Assembly: GCF_004342625.1 (NCBI RefSeq)
Contig: NZ_SMAH01000001.1
Coordinates: 124,001 to 188,000, forward strand
Direction of reading: 5' to 3'
From: Tepidimonas ignava
GTDB taxonomy: Bacteria > Pseudomonadota > Gammaproteobacteria > Burkholderiales > Burkholderiaceae_C
DNA: 64,000 bases
Part shown: positions 28,842 through 36,000 of the stretch, in pieces
How the letters are laid out: every line of letters begins with the position of its first letter
Position numbering within the stretch: the first letter of the stretch is position 1
The notes under the pieces: generated by a model
What the model was told of the DNA's origin: nothing
What the model saw: the letters and a program-made list of their open reading frames with translations, nothing else
Databases searched by the model: none
Position numbers and translations under genes: made by a program

Positions 28842-30423
28842 CCGCTCCGGGCGGGCGCATTTGGAACAATCGCTGCGCTTGGCGGCGGCGGTGGCGGCGC
28901 TGGTGGCCGCCGGGCTCGCGGCCGCCCTGATGGTGCGCGGCACACCTGGCCTCAGCCCCCAGGCGCTGTGGTTTTTGGTCATTGCCGCCGCCGTGGGCGG
29001 CTACATGGCCATGAACATAGGGGCCAACGATGTGGCCAACAACATGGGGGCGCCCGTCGGGGCTGGCGCCATCAGCCTGGGCGGTGCGATCGCGCTGGCG
29101 GCGTTGTTCGAGGCGCTGGGCGCCATCATCGCCGGCGCTGAGGTGGTGGGCACCATCAAGGGCGGCATCATCGATATGAAGGCCTTTGCCCAGGCCGAGC
29201 GCTTCACGTGGTTGATGCTGGCGGCGCTGCTGGCCGGCGCGCTGTGGTTGAACCTGGCCACGGTGCTGGGCGCGCCGGTGTCCACCACGCACTCGATCAT
29301 CGGCGCGGTGGCCGGCGCCGGGATCGCAGCCGGTGGGTGGGGCGTGGTCAACTGGACCACGATCGGCTCCATCGTGCTGAGCTGGGTCGTGTCGCCGCTG
29401 TTTGGCGGGGCGGTGGCCGCCGCGGTGCTGTACCTGAGCAAGCGGCTCATCACCTACCAGGCCGACATGGGCGCGGCGGCCGCACGGCGTGTGCCGCTGC
29501 TGATCGCCGCGATGGCGTGGGCCAGCGCGACGTACCTGCTGCTCAAGGGCCTCAACAACGTGATGAAAATCTCGTTTGGGCAGGCGCTCTTGGCGGGCCT
29601 GGCGGTGGCGGTGGTGGTGTTTGTCGCGCTGCGCGGCCCGGTGGCGCGGCAGGCGGCGCAACTGCCCAGCAGCAAAGACGGGGTCAACCAACTGTTCACC
29701 TGGCCGCTGGTGTTCGCCGCGGCGCTGCTGAGCTTTGCGCATGGCGCCAATGACGTGGCCAACGCCATTGGCCCGCTGGCGGCCATTTACGAGGCCGTGC
29801 TCAACGGGGTGGTGGTGGCCAAGGCCGCCACGCCGACCTGGATCATGGTGCTGGGGGCGTTGGGCCTGTCGATCGGGTTGGCGCTGTACGGCGGCAAGCT
29901 GATCATCACGGTGGGCAAAGAAATCACCGAGCTCGACCGCATGCGCGCCTACGCCATCGCGATGGCGGCCACGGTCACGGTCATCATCGCGTCGCAGCTG
30001 GGCATGCCCGTGTCGACGACGCACGTGTCGATCGGTGCGGTGTTCGGCGTCGGGTTCTTGCGCGAGCTGCTCAAGGTCAACTACGCCAAGATGGAAGCGG
30101 TGGTGCGCGCCGCCCACCAGGGCGAAGACCGCGAGATCGTCGAGGCCTACCTGCAGCGCTTTGAAGCGGCGCCGGTGCAGGAGAAAAAGCGCATGCTGGC
30201 CGAGATGAAAAAGCGCGCCAAGGAGATGGAACGCCGCGGCGAGCTGGCGCCGGGCTGGTTCAGCAAGAAAGAGCGCAAGGCGTTCAAAAAGGCGTACAAG
30301 AAGGAAATCGTCAAGCGCTCGGTGGTGATGCGCATCATCGCGGCCTGGATCGTCACGGTGCCGGCCACGGCCGTGCTGGCGGCGGTGTGTTTCCGCGTGG
30401 TGGAGTGGCTGCTGACCGCCTGA
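28816..30423 (+). CDS. pit: Inorganic phosphate transporter, Pit family
   Basis: The 535-residue membrane protein has about ten helices and the two inverted-repeat signatures of the PiT/SLC20 family, GANDVANNMGAPVGAGA near residue 72 and HGANDVANAIGP near residue 310, each followed by a PVSTTH segment. It imports phosphate, often as metal phosphate, using the ion gradient. A charged cytoplasmic segment rich in Lys and Glu (about residues 440-500) precedes the last helix. No Shine-Dalgarno sequence is visible before ATG 28816. Confidence 0.92.
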   Translation: MTPILTPVTRSGRAHLEQSLRLAAAVAALVAAGLAAALMVRGTPGLSPQALWFLVIAAAVGGYMAMNIGANDVANNMGAPVGAGAISLGGAIALAALFEALGAIIAGAEVVGTIKGGIIDMKAFAQAERFTWLMLAALLAGALWLNLATVLGAPVSTTHSIIGAVAGAGIAAGGWGVVNWTTIGSIVLSWVVSPLFGGAVAAAVLYLSKRLITYQADMGAAAARRVPLLIAAMAWASATYLLLKGLNNVMKISFGQALLAGLAVAVVVFVALRGPVARQAAQLPSSKDGVNQLFTWPLVFAAALLSFAHGANDVANAIGPLAAIYEAVLNGVVVAKAATPTWIMVLGALGLSIGLALYGGKLIITVGKEITELDRMRAYAIAMAATVTVIIASQLGMPVSTTHVSIGAVFGVGFLRELLKVNYAKMEAVVRAAHQGEDREIVEAYLQRFEAAPVQEKKRMLAEMKKRAKEMERRGELAPGWFSKKERKAFKKAYKKEIVKRSVVMRIIAAWIVTVPATAVLAAVCFRVVEWLLTA

Positions 30424-30436
30424 AGCGGTTTCGTGG

Positions 30437-30442
30437 CATAAT
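30437..30442 (+). promoter_or_regulatory. -10 hexamer of the DEAD-box helicase gene
   Basis: CATAAT lies 14 nt after the pit stop. The predicted start of transcription, 6-7 nt further, coincides with the first base of the terminator-like hairpin at 30449. No clear -35 is present. Confidence 0.45.
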
Positions 30443-30448
30443 GTGCGC

Positions 30449-30478
30449 AGCCGACCACGTTGGTGTGGTCGGCTTTTT
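30449..30478 (+). terminator. Intrinsic terminator or attenuator in the DEAD-box helicase leader
   Basis: AGCCGACCAC (30449-30458) and GTGGTCGGCT (30465-30474) form a perfect 10-bp stem with a 6-nt loop and a T tract to 30478. It may end the pit transcript. Because it also starts at the predicted +1 of the CATAAT promoter, it may instead act as an attenuator for the helicase gene. Confidence 0.85.
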
Positions 30479-30509
30479 CGTTGCATCTGCTGCTGGCGTG
30501 CCTGGTTGA

Positions 30510-30557
30510 GTTGGGTTTGCGTGGGGTGGTCGATGTGATGTTGCCCACCCTCCCAAC
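30510..30557 (+). promoter_or_regulatory. Nested leader hairpins before the DEAD-box helicase start
   Basis: GTTGGG (30510-30515) pairs with CCCAAC (30552-30557), enclosing GGGTGG (30524-30529) paired with CCACCC (30545-30550), directly before the CGGAG ribosome-binding site. The inner strand also contains GTGGTCG (30526-30532), an exact second copy of the terminator's right arm, so the left arm CGACCAC could pair here and open the terminator. Confidence 0.45.
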
Positions 30558-30569
30558 GGAGTCTTCAGG

Positions 30570-32024
30570 ATGACCAGCCTTGCCCTCCAGGCGGCCGCCG
30601 TGCGCGCGCCTGCCGATGTTTCCCCTTCCTCGTTCGATCAACTCGGGCTGCACCCGGCGCTGCTGCGCGCGGTGGCCGACCTGGGCTTTAGCACCCCGAC
30701 CGCCGTGCAGCAGGCCGCCATCCCTGCGGCGCTGCCCGACGCGACCGGCGCCGCGGCCGACCTGATGGTGTCGAGCCAGACCGGCAGCGGCAAGACCGCC
30801 GCCTACCTGCTGCCGCTGCTGCACACGTTGCTGCAGGCCAGCGCCGAGACCCCCGCGCGCGGCGTGCCCCGCCGCGGTGGCCGTTGGCAGCCGGCCCGCC
30901 CGCGGGTGCTGGTGCTGTGCCCGACGCGTGAACTGGCGCAACAGGTCAGCGCCGACGCCATTGACCTGCTGCGCCACGCCCGTGCCTTGCGCGTGGCCAC
31001 GGTGGTGGGCGGCTTGCCGTACCAGCAGCAGTTGCAGCGCCTGCAGGGCGCGGACGTGCTGGTGGCCACGCCGGGCCGTTTGCTCGACCTGCAACGCGGT
31101 GGGCACGTGGAGCTCGACGCTGTGCAGCACCTGGTGCTGGACGAGGCCGACCGCATGCTCGACCTGGGTTTTGCCGACGACCTGGCGGCGATCCACGCCT
31201 TGACCCAATCGCGCGCGCAGACGCTGATGTTTTCGGCCACCTTCGCGCCGCGCGTGCAGCAACTGGCCGCGGGCATCATGCGCCAGCCGCGCCAGCTCAC
31301 ACTGGCCACGCCGCAGCAGCGCCATCAGCACATCGAGCAGCGCCTGCACTGGTGCGACGACGCCGGCCACAAGCGCCGCTTGCTGGAGCACTGGTTGCGC
31401 GACGGCGAGCTGCAGCAGGCCATCGTGTTTGCCAGCACGCAGGTGGAGTGCGACGCGCTGGCCGAAGAACTGCAACAAGCGGGTTTTGCCGCCGTGGCCC
31501 TGCATGGCGCGATGCCGCAGGGGGTGCGTCAACGCCGCCTGCAAGCGCTGCGTGAGGGGCGTGTGCAGATCCTGGTGGCCACCGACGTGGCCGCGCGCGG
31601 CATCGACGTGCCCACCATCACGCACGTCTTCAACTACGGCTTGCCGATGAAGGCCGAGGACTACGTGCACCGCATCGGCCGCACCGGTCGCGCCGGGCGC
31701 AGCGGCTTGGCCGTGACGATGGCCGAGCCGCGCGATCGGCGCCGCATCGCGGCGATCGAAGCGCTGCGCCGCGAGCCGATCCCTGAGCACACGATTGCAG
31801 GCCTGGAGCCGCGCCTGCGGCCGCAGGCGCACCGTGGCGCCGGTCCGGGCCGCGGGCGCAGCGGCGCCGGCGGTTGGCGCGGCGAGGGCGCCCGACGCCC
31901 CGAAGGTGGCGGCAGCGCCCGTGGCGCCGGTCGCCCCGGCGCAGGGTGGCGCAGCCCTGCGGCGGCGCGTGGCGCCACCGTGGGTGGCCGCGGCGTGGGC
32001 ACGCTGCGCGGCGGCGTGCGCTGA
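30570..32024 (+). CDS. DEAD-box ATP-dependent RNA helicase (RhlE/DeaD group)
   Basis: The 484-residue helicase has the full motif set: Q motif with upstream Phe (SSFDQLGL), motif I SSQTGSGKT (about residue 70), PTRELAQQ, TPGRLLDL, motif II VLDEAD (about residue 190), SAT, and VI HRIGRTGRAG. An insertion of Arg/Gly residues follows motif I, and the C-terminal 65 residues form a Gly/Arg-rich tail that can bind RNA. Such helicases remodel rRNA and mRNA, often in the cold. Its long structured leader suggests post-transcriptional control. Confidence 0.92.
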   Translation: MTSLALQAAAVRAPADVSPSSFDQLGLHPALLRAVADLGFSTPTAVQQAAIPAALPDATGAAADLMVSSQTGSGKTAAYLLPLLHTLLQASAETPARGVPRRGGRWQPARPRVLVLCPTRELAQQVSADAIDLLRHARALRVATVVGGLPYQQQLQRLQGADVLVATPGRLLDLQRGGHVELDAVQHLVLDEADRMLDLGFADDLAAIHALTQSRAQTLMFSATFAPRVQQLAAGIMRQPRQLTLATPQQRHQHIEQRLHWCDDAGHKRRLLEHWLRDGELQQAIVFASTQVECDALAEELQQAGFAAVALHGAMPQGVRQRRLQALREGRVQILVATDVAARGIDVPTITHVFNYGLPMKAEDYVHRIGRTGRAGRSGLAVTMAEPRDRRRIAAIEALRREPIPEHTIAGLEPRLRPQAHRGAGPGRGRSGAGGWRGEGARRPEGGGSARGAGRPGAGWRSPAAARGATVGGRGVGTLRGGVR

Positions 32025-32162
32025 CCGGACCCTGCGGCCCGGCAAGCACTCCTGCGGCGGTGCCCGCGCCCGCCCGGTGTTGGCCGGGTGACAGACCCGG
32101 CGCGCGCCGGTGTGCGATGATGCCTCCCTGTCGCCCGCGAAGGGCGCTTCCGAGGAGACAGC

Positions 32163-33089
32163 ATGCAACCGCGTTGGAACGGGGACTGGCTCGACCGCAT
32201 GTACAACGCCCGTGCGGCGGTGCCGCAGCACCCATGGCATCTGGGGCGTTGGGCGTTGGCGTCGCAGGACGCGCGTGAAGCCCACCCGTGCGAGCTCGAC
32301 GTCGCCTACGGCGACGACGCCAGCGAGCGTCTGGACGTGTTCCCGGCCGACCGGCCGGGTGGGCCAGCGGTCGTGTTCATCCACGGTGGCTACTGGCGTG
32401 CCCTGGACAAAGCCGACCACTCGTTCCTCGCGGTGCCGCTGCGCAACGCGGGGGCCTGTGTGTTCGTACCGAACTACGCGCTGTGCCCCGCGGTGACGAT
32501 CCCGGACATCGTGCTGCAAATGGTGCGCGCGTTGGCCTGGGTGCACCGCCATGGCGCGCGCTGGGGCGCGGACGCCCAGCGGTTGGTCGTCATCGGCCAT
32601 TCGGCGGGAGCGCACTTGGCGGCCATGATGCTGGCGTGCCGCTGGACGGCGTGGGACGCGACGCTGCCGGCCCAACTGGTGCGGGGGGCGCTGGGCATTT
32701 CGGGGCTGTACGATTTGGAGCCGCTGATGCACGCGCCGTTTATCCGCGACACGCTGCGGCTGACCCCCGACGACGTGGCGCGCGCCAGTCCGGCGTGGTT
32801 GCCGCCGCCACGCCACGGGCGCATGCTGGCGGTGGTGGGCGCGGAGGAAAGCGCGGAGTTCCAGCGCCAGACCACCACGCTGCGGCGGGTGTGGGGCGAG
32901 CGCCGCGTGCCGGTGTGCGAGACCTTGCCGGACTGCAACCACTTCAGCGTGCTGGAGCAGCTCAGCCTGCCCGGCACGCGGTTGCACCAGCTGGCGTTGG
33001 CGCTGACCTTCGGGGCACGGGTGCCGCGCGGCCAGCCGGCCGTCGGCGCCCCGCGGGTCACATCAACAGGTGCTCGCCGGCGTTGTTGA
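32163..33089 (+). CDS. Alpha/beta hydrolase, kynurenine formamidase/esterase-like
   Basis: The 308-residue protein has the oxyanion-hole motif HGGYWR near residue 76 and the nucleophile elbow GHSAGA near residue 145; a C-terminal NHFSVLE supplies the catalytic His. HGGYW and the N-terminal YNARAAVP segment occur in the BD-FAE/kynurenine formamidase group, though the substrate is not fixed by sequence. ATG 32163 follows GAGGAG. The last 32 bp overlap the end of guaC on the other strand; the C-terminal 30 residues are low-complexity and probably not structural. Confidence 0.82.
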   Translation: MQPRWNGDWLDRMYNARAAVPQHPWHLGRWALASQDAREAHPCELDVAYGDDASERLDVFPADRPGGPAVVFIHGGYWRALDKADHSFLAVPLRNAGACVFVPNYALCPAVTIPDIVLQMVRALAWVHRHGARWGADAQRLVVIGHSAGAHLAAMMLACRWTAWDATLPAQLVRGALGISGLYDLEPLMHAPFIRDTLRLTPDDVARASPAWLPPPRHGRMLAVVGAEESAEFQRQTTTLRRVWGERRVPVCETLPDCNHFSVLEQLSLPGTRLHQLALALTFGARVPRGQPAVGAPRVTSTGARRRC

Positions 33090-34035
33090 CGCCCAAGATC
33101 ACGTAGTTGACGCGGCGGATGTCCATCAGCTGCGTGCCGCCGGCGTAGCTGATCGAGCTTTGCAGGTCTTCGCGCATTTCGCGCAGCGTGTCGGCCAGCT
33201 TGCCTTTGATCGGCTCCAGGATACGCTTGCCTTCGACGTGACGGTACTCGCCCTTGTTGAAGTCGCTGGCCGAGCCGTAGTACTCTTTGTACAGCCGCCC
33301 GTCCACCTCGACGGTCTGCCCCGGGGACTCTTCGTGCCCGGCCAGCAGCGAGCCGATCATCACCATCGTGGCGCCGAAACGGATGCTTTTGGCGATATCG
33401 CCGTGCTCGCGGATGCCGCCGTCGGCGATGATGGGCTTGGTGGCCACGCGCGCGCACCACTTGAGCGCGCTCAACTGCCAGCCGCCGGTGCCAAAACCCG
33501 TCTTCAGGCGCGTGATGCAGACCTTGCCGGGGCCAATGCCAACCTTGGTGGCGTCGGCGCCCCAATGTTCCAGGTCGATGACGGCTTCAGGCGTGCCGAC
33601 GTTGCCCGCGATGACGAAGCTGCCCGGCAGCTTGTCTTTCAGGTGCGCGATCATGCGCTGCACGCTGTCGGCATGGCCGTGGGCGATGTCGATCGTGATG
33701 TACTCCGGCACCAGCCCTTCGGCCACGAGCCGGGCCACGGTGTCGTAGTCGCCCGCCTTGACGCCCAGCGAGATCGAGGCGTACAGCCCCTGCGCGTGCA
33801 TGCGCCGCACGAACGCCACGTTGTCGACGTCGAAGCGGTGCATCACGTAAAAGTACCCGTTGGCGGCCAGCCACTCGGCGATCGGCTCGTTGATGACGGT
33901 TTTCATGTTGGCCGGCACCACCGGCAGTACGAAGCGGCGCGGCCCGAACTGCACGCTGGTGTCGCACTGGGAGCGGCTTTCCACGCGGCACTTGCGCGGC
34001 AGCAACAGGATGTTGTCGTAGTCGAAGATTTCCAT
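33058..34035 (-). CDS. guaC: GMP reductase
   Basis: The 325-residue IMPDH/GMPR-family TIM barrel has the catalytic Cys in GPGKVCITR (about residue 172), [16 protein letters not shown] and [12 protein letters not shown], and lacks the CBS domain of IMP dehydrogenase, as GuaC does. It converts GMP to IMP and ammonia with NADPH, a purine salvage step. An intrinsic terminator lies between its promoter and its ATG, implying attenuation. Confidence 0.95.
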   Translation of the reverse strand: MEIFDYDNILLLPRKCRVESRSQCDTSVQFGPRRFVLPVVPANMKTVINEPIAEWLAANGYFYVMHRFDVDNVAFVRRMHAQGLYASISLGVKAGDYDTVARLVAEGLVPEYITIDIAHGHADSVQRMIAHLKDKLPGSFVIAGNVGTPEAVIDLEHWGADATKVGIGPGKVCITRLKTGFGTGGWQLSALKWCARVATKPIIADGGIREHGDIAKSIRFGATMVMIGSLLAGHEESPGQTVEVDGRLYKEYYGSASDFNKGEYRHVEGKRILEPIKGKLADTLREMREDLQSSISYAGGTQLMDIRRVNYVILGVNNAGEHLLM

Positions 34036-34044
34036 GACAGGCAC

Positions 34045-34076
34045 AAAAAACCGGGCGCTGCCCAACGCAGGCCCGG
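34045..34076 (-). terminator. Intrinsic terminator in the guaC leader (attenuator)
   Basis: On the minus strand CCGGGC (34076-34071) pairs with GCCCGG (34056-34051), with an inner CTGC/GCAG stem, followed by TTTTTT (34050-34045). guaC starts 9 nt later. No upstream minus-strand gene can use this terminator, because motA diverges here, so it must act on the guaC transcript itself. Confidence 0.8.
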
Positions 34077-34082
34077 TGCTTG

Positions 34083-34088
34083 ATTCTA
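34083..34088 (-). promoter_or_regulatory. -10 hexamer of guaC
   Basis: The minus strand reads TAGAAT, 6 nt before the first base of the terminator hairpin at 34076, which is then the predicted +1. It overlaps the motA promoter region, where TAGGAT (34101-34106) faces the other way. Confidence 0.45.
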
Positions 34089-34141
34089 GTCCAGCGGTGC
34101 TAGGATGGGGGCTGTCCGTGGCTGCCGTCGATCGCTTACCC

Positions 34142-35056
34142 ATGAACCCGTCCACCCTCATCGGCATGATCGCCAGCGTCGTGTTGCTGGCGGTGCTGAT
34201 TTTGTTCGCCGCCGACGACCCGTGGCTGTTCATCGACCTGCCCAGCATCGGCATCGTGCTCGTGGGCACGATGGCGGCCACGTTCCTGTCGTACCCGATG
34301 AAGGAGGTGTTGCGCGTGTTCGGGCTGATCCGCATCGTCATGCGCAACGAGCGGCTGTACACGCAAAAGGACATCGAGGAGCTGGTGGACATCTCGCGCT
34401 TGTGGATGCGCGACGACCCGGTGGCGGTGGAGCGGGCGCTGCCGCGGGTGACCAACCCCTTTTTGCGCACCGGCGTGCAGTTGGTCATCGACCGCATCCC
34501 CGAGGAGGATATTCTGGACCTGCTGCAGTGGCGCATTTCGCGCATGAAGGCCAAGGAGGCGGCCGAAGCGCAGTTGTTTCGCGTCATGGCCAGCTACGCC
34601 CCCGCGTTCGGCATGATCGGCACCCTGGTCGGGCTGATCAACCTGATGGACGTGGTGGCCAGCGGCGACCTGGTGGTGATCGGGCGCCACCTGGCCGTGG
34701 CGCTGATGACGACGTTTTACGGCATTTTGCTCGCCAACCTGGTGTTCAAGCCCGTGGCGGTCAAGCTGGAGCGGCGCACCGAGCAGCGCATCGTGCTGAT
34801 GAACATGGTGCTGCAGGGCATCTCGATGATGTGCGCCAAGCGCAGCCCCTCGCTGATGCGCGAAACGCTCAACTCGTTCGTCGCCCACGTGGACGACGAA
34901 ATCTACGATTCGGGCGGTGGCCAGGGGGGCGGCGGGGCCGCGAGCGCCAAGCGCGCGGGGGCGCCGCGGGCGCGCGCCGCCGTCCCGGGCGGCACCGCCG
35001 CCAGCGCCAAGGGCGCGGCCGCGGGCGCCGCGCCCCCTCCACCGCCGCAGGGGTGA
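34142..35056 (+). CDS. motA: Flagellar motor stator protein MotA family
   Basis: The 304-residue protein has four membrane helices: two at the N-terminus and the TM3-TM4 pair ([19 protein letters not shown] and [16 protein letters not shown]), separated by a cytoplasmic domain that interacts with the rotor. The C-terminal 50 residues are Gly/Ala/Pro-rich low-complexity sequence absent from classical MotA. With MotB it forms the ion-conducting stator. The pair lies away from any flagellar or che cluster in this window. ATG 34142 has no ribosome-binding site; GTG 34118 is an alternative. Confidence 0.85.
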   Translation: MNPSTLIGMIASVVLLAVLILFAADDPWLFIDLPSIGIVLVGTMAATFLSYPMKEVLRVFGLIRIVMRNERLYTQKDIEELVDISRLWMRDDPVAVERALPRVTNPFLRTGVQLVIDRIPEEDILDLLQWRISRMKAKEAAEAQLFRVMASYAPAFGMIGTLVGLINLMDVVASGDLVVIGRHLAVALMTTFYGILLANLVFKPVAVKLERRTEQRIVLMNMVLQGISMMCAKRSPSLMRETLNSFVAHVDDEIYDSGGGQGGGGAASAKRAGAPRARAAVPGGTAASAKGAAAGAAPPPPPQG

Positions 35057-35062
35057 TGACCC

Positions 35063-35944
35063 ATGGCGCTCGCCTCCAACCCCAGCAACGGTGCGCAGCC
35101 CGGTCGCACCAGCACGGCCGCGGGTGCGGCGGGCGGCGTGCCGGTGCGCGCCAGCCCGATGCAGCGCGGGCGCTACCAGCGCTGGCACGCCGAGCCCGAC
35201 CCTCCGCAAGAGGAGGAAACCTGGCTCATCACCTACCTGGACACAATGACGCTGCTGCTGGTGATGCTGGTGGTGATGCTGGCGTTTTCCGAGCCCATCG
35301 CACGCAAGCCCCCGCTGGGCCGCCCGCAGGCGCAGGGGCAGGCCGCGCCCGCCGTGGGCCAGCCGTTGCCGGGGGGCGGCGGCAGCATCGTGCCGCCGGT
35401 GGGCCTGCCGTCGCCCTCGCCGGGGCCCGGCGAGCACCCCGTCGAGCGCCGCGCCGAGCAGGCGCCGCCCGTGCCGGGGGCCGCTTCGGCGCCCTCGGCC
35501 CCGCCGGAGCCCCTGGCGCTGCCCGCGGACGAGGAGGTGCAGCTGCTGCGCCGCGAGGACGGGCTGATCTTTCGCATCCCCTCGGAGGTGCTGTTCTCCG
35601 CCGGTGAGGCCGAGCTGACCCCCGCCGGGCGCGCCGTCATCGACCGCCTGCTGCCCACGATCAACCGCTTGCCCGACTACACCATCGTCGTCGAGGGCCA
35701 CACCGACAACGTGCCGATCCAGACGGTTCGCTTCCCCTCCAACTGGGAGCTGTCGGCGGCGCGCGCCGGCAGCGTCGTGCGCCACCTGGAGGCGCGCGGC
35801 ATCAACCCGACGCGGCTGCGCGCCACCGGCTACGCCGACACGCGCCCGATCGCGCCCAACGACACGCCGGCCAACCGCGCGTTGAACCGACGGGTCGAAA
35901 TCACGTTGGAGCCACCGCTGCGCCCCGCCGCACCGGCCCGGTGA
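35063..35944 (+). CDS. motB: Flagellar motor stator protein MotB family (OmpA domain)
   Basis: The 293-residue protein has one membrane helix with the ion-binding Asp at residue 60 (WLITYLDTMTLLL), a Pro/Gly/Ala-rich linker of about 90 residues, and a C-terminal OmpA-like peptidoglycan-binding domain (VVEGHTDNVPIQ, NWELSAARAGSVVRHL, NRRVEI). The 55-residue N-terminal cytoplasmic extension is longer than in E. coli MotB. It starts 6 bp after motA and ends overlapping GTGA with the helicase frame. Confidence 0.85.
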   Translation: MALASNPSNGAQPGRTSTAAGAAGGVPVRASPMQRGRYQRWHAEPDPPQEEETWLITYLDTMTLLLVMLVVMLAFSEPIARKPPLGRPQAQGQAAPAVGQPLPGGGGSIVPPVGLPSPSPGPGEHPVERRAEQAPPVPGAASAPSAPPEPLALPADEEVQLLRREDGLIFRIPSEVLFSAGEAELTPAGRAVIDRLLPTINRLPDYTIVVEGHTDNVPIQTVRFPSNWELSAARAGSVVRHLEARGINPTRLRATGYADTRPIAPNDTPANRALNRRVEITLEPPLRPAAPAR

Positions 35945-35987
35945 GCCGCCGCGCCGGCGCCGGGCTCGGTGCCGGAGAGGCCACGCC

Positions 35988-35993
35988 TACAAT
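35988..35993 (+). promoter_or_regulatory. -10 hexamer 7 nt before the UvrD-family start
   Basis: TACAAT is followed by 7 nt and ATG 36001, with no Shine-Dalgarno sequence. It lies 44 bp after the motB stop, so the helicase may have a leaderless transcript independent of motAB. Confidence 0.4.
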
Positions 35994-36000
35994 GCCGCCC

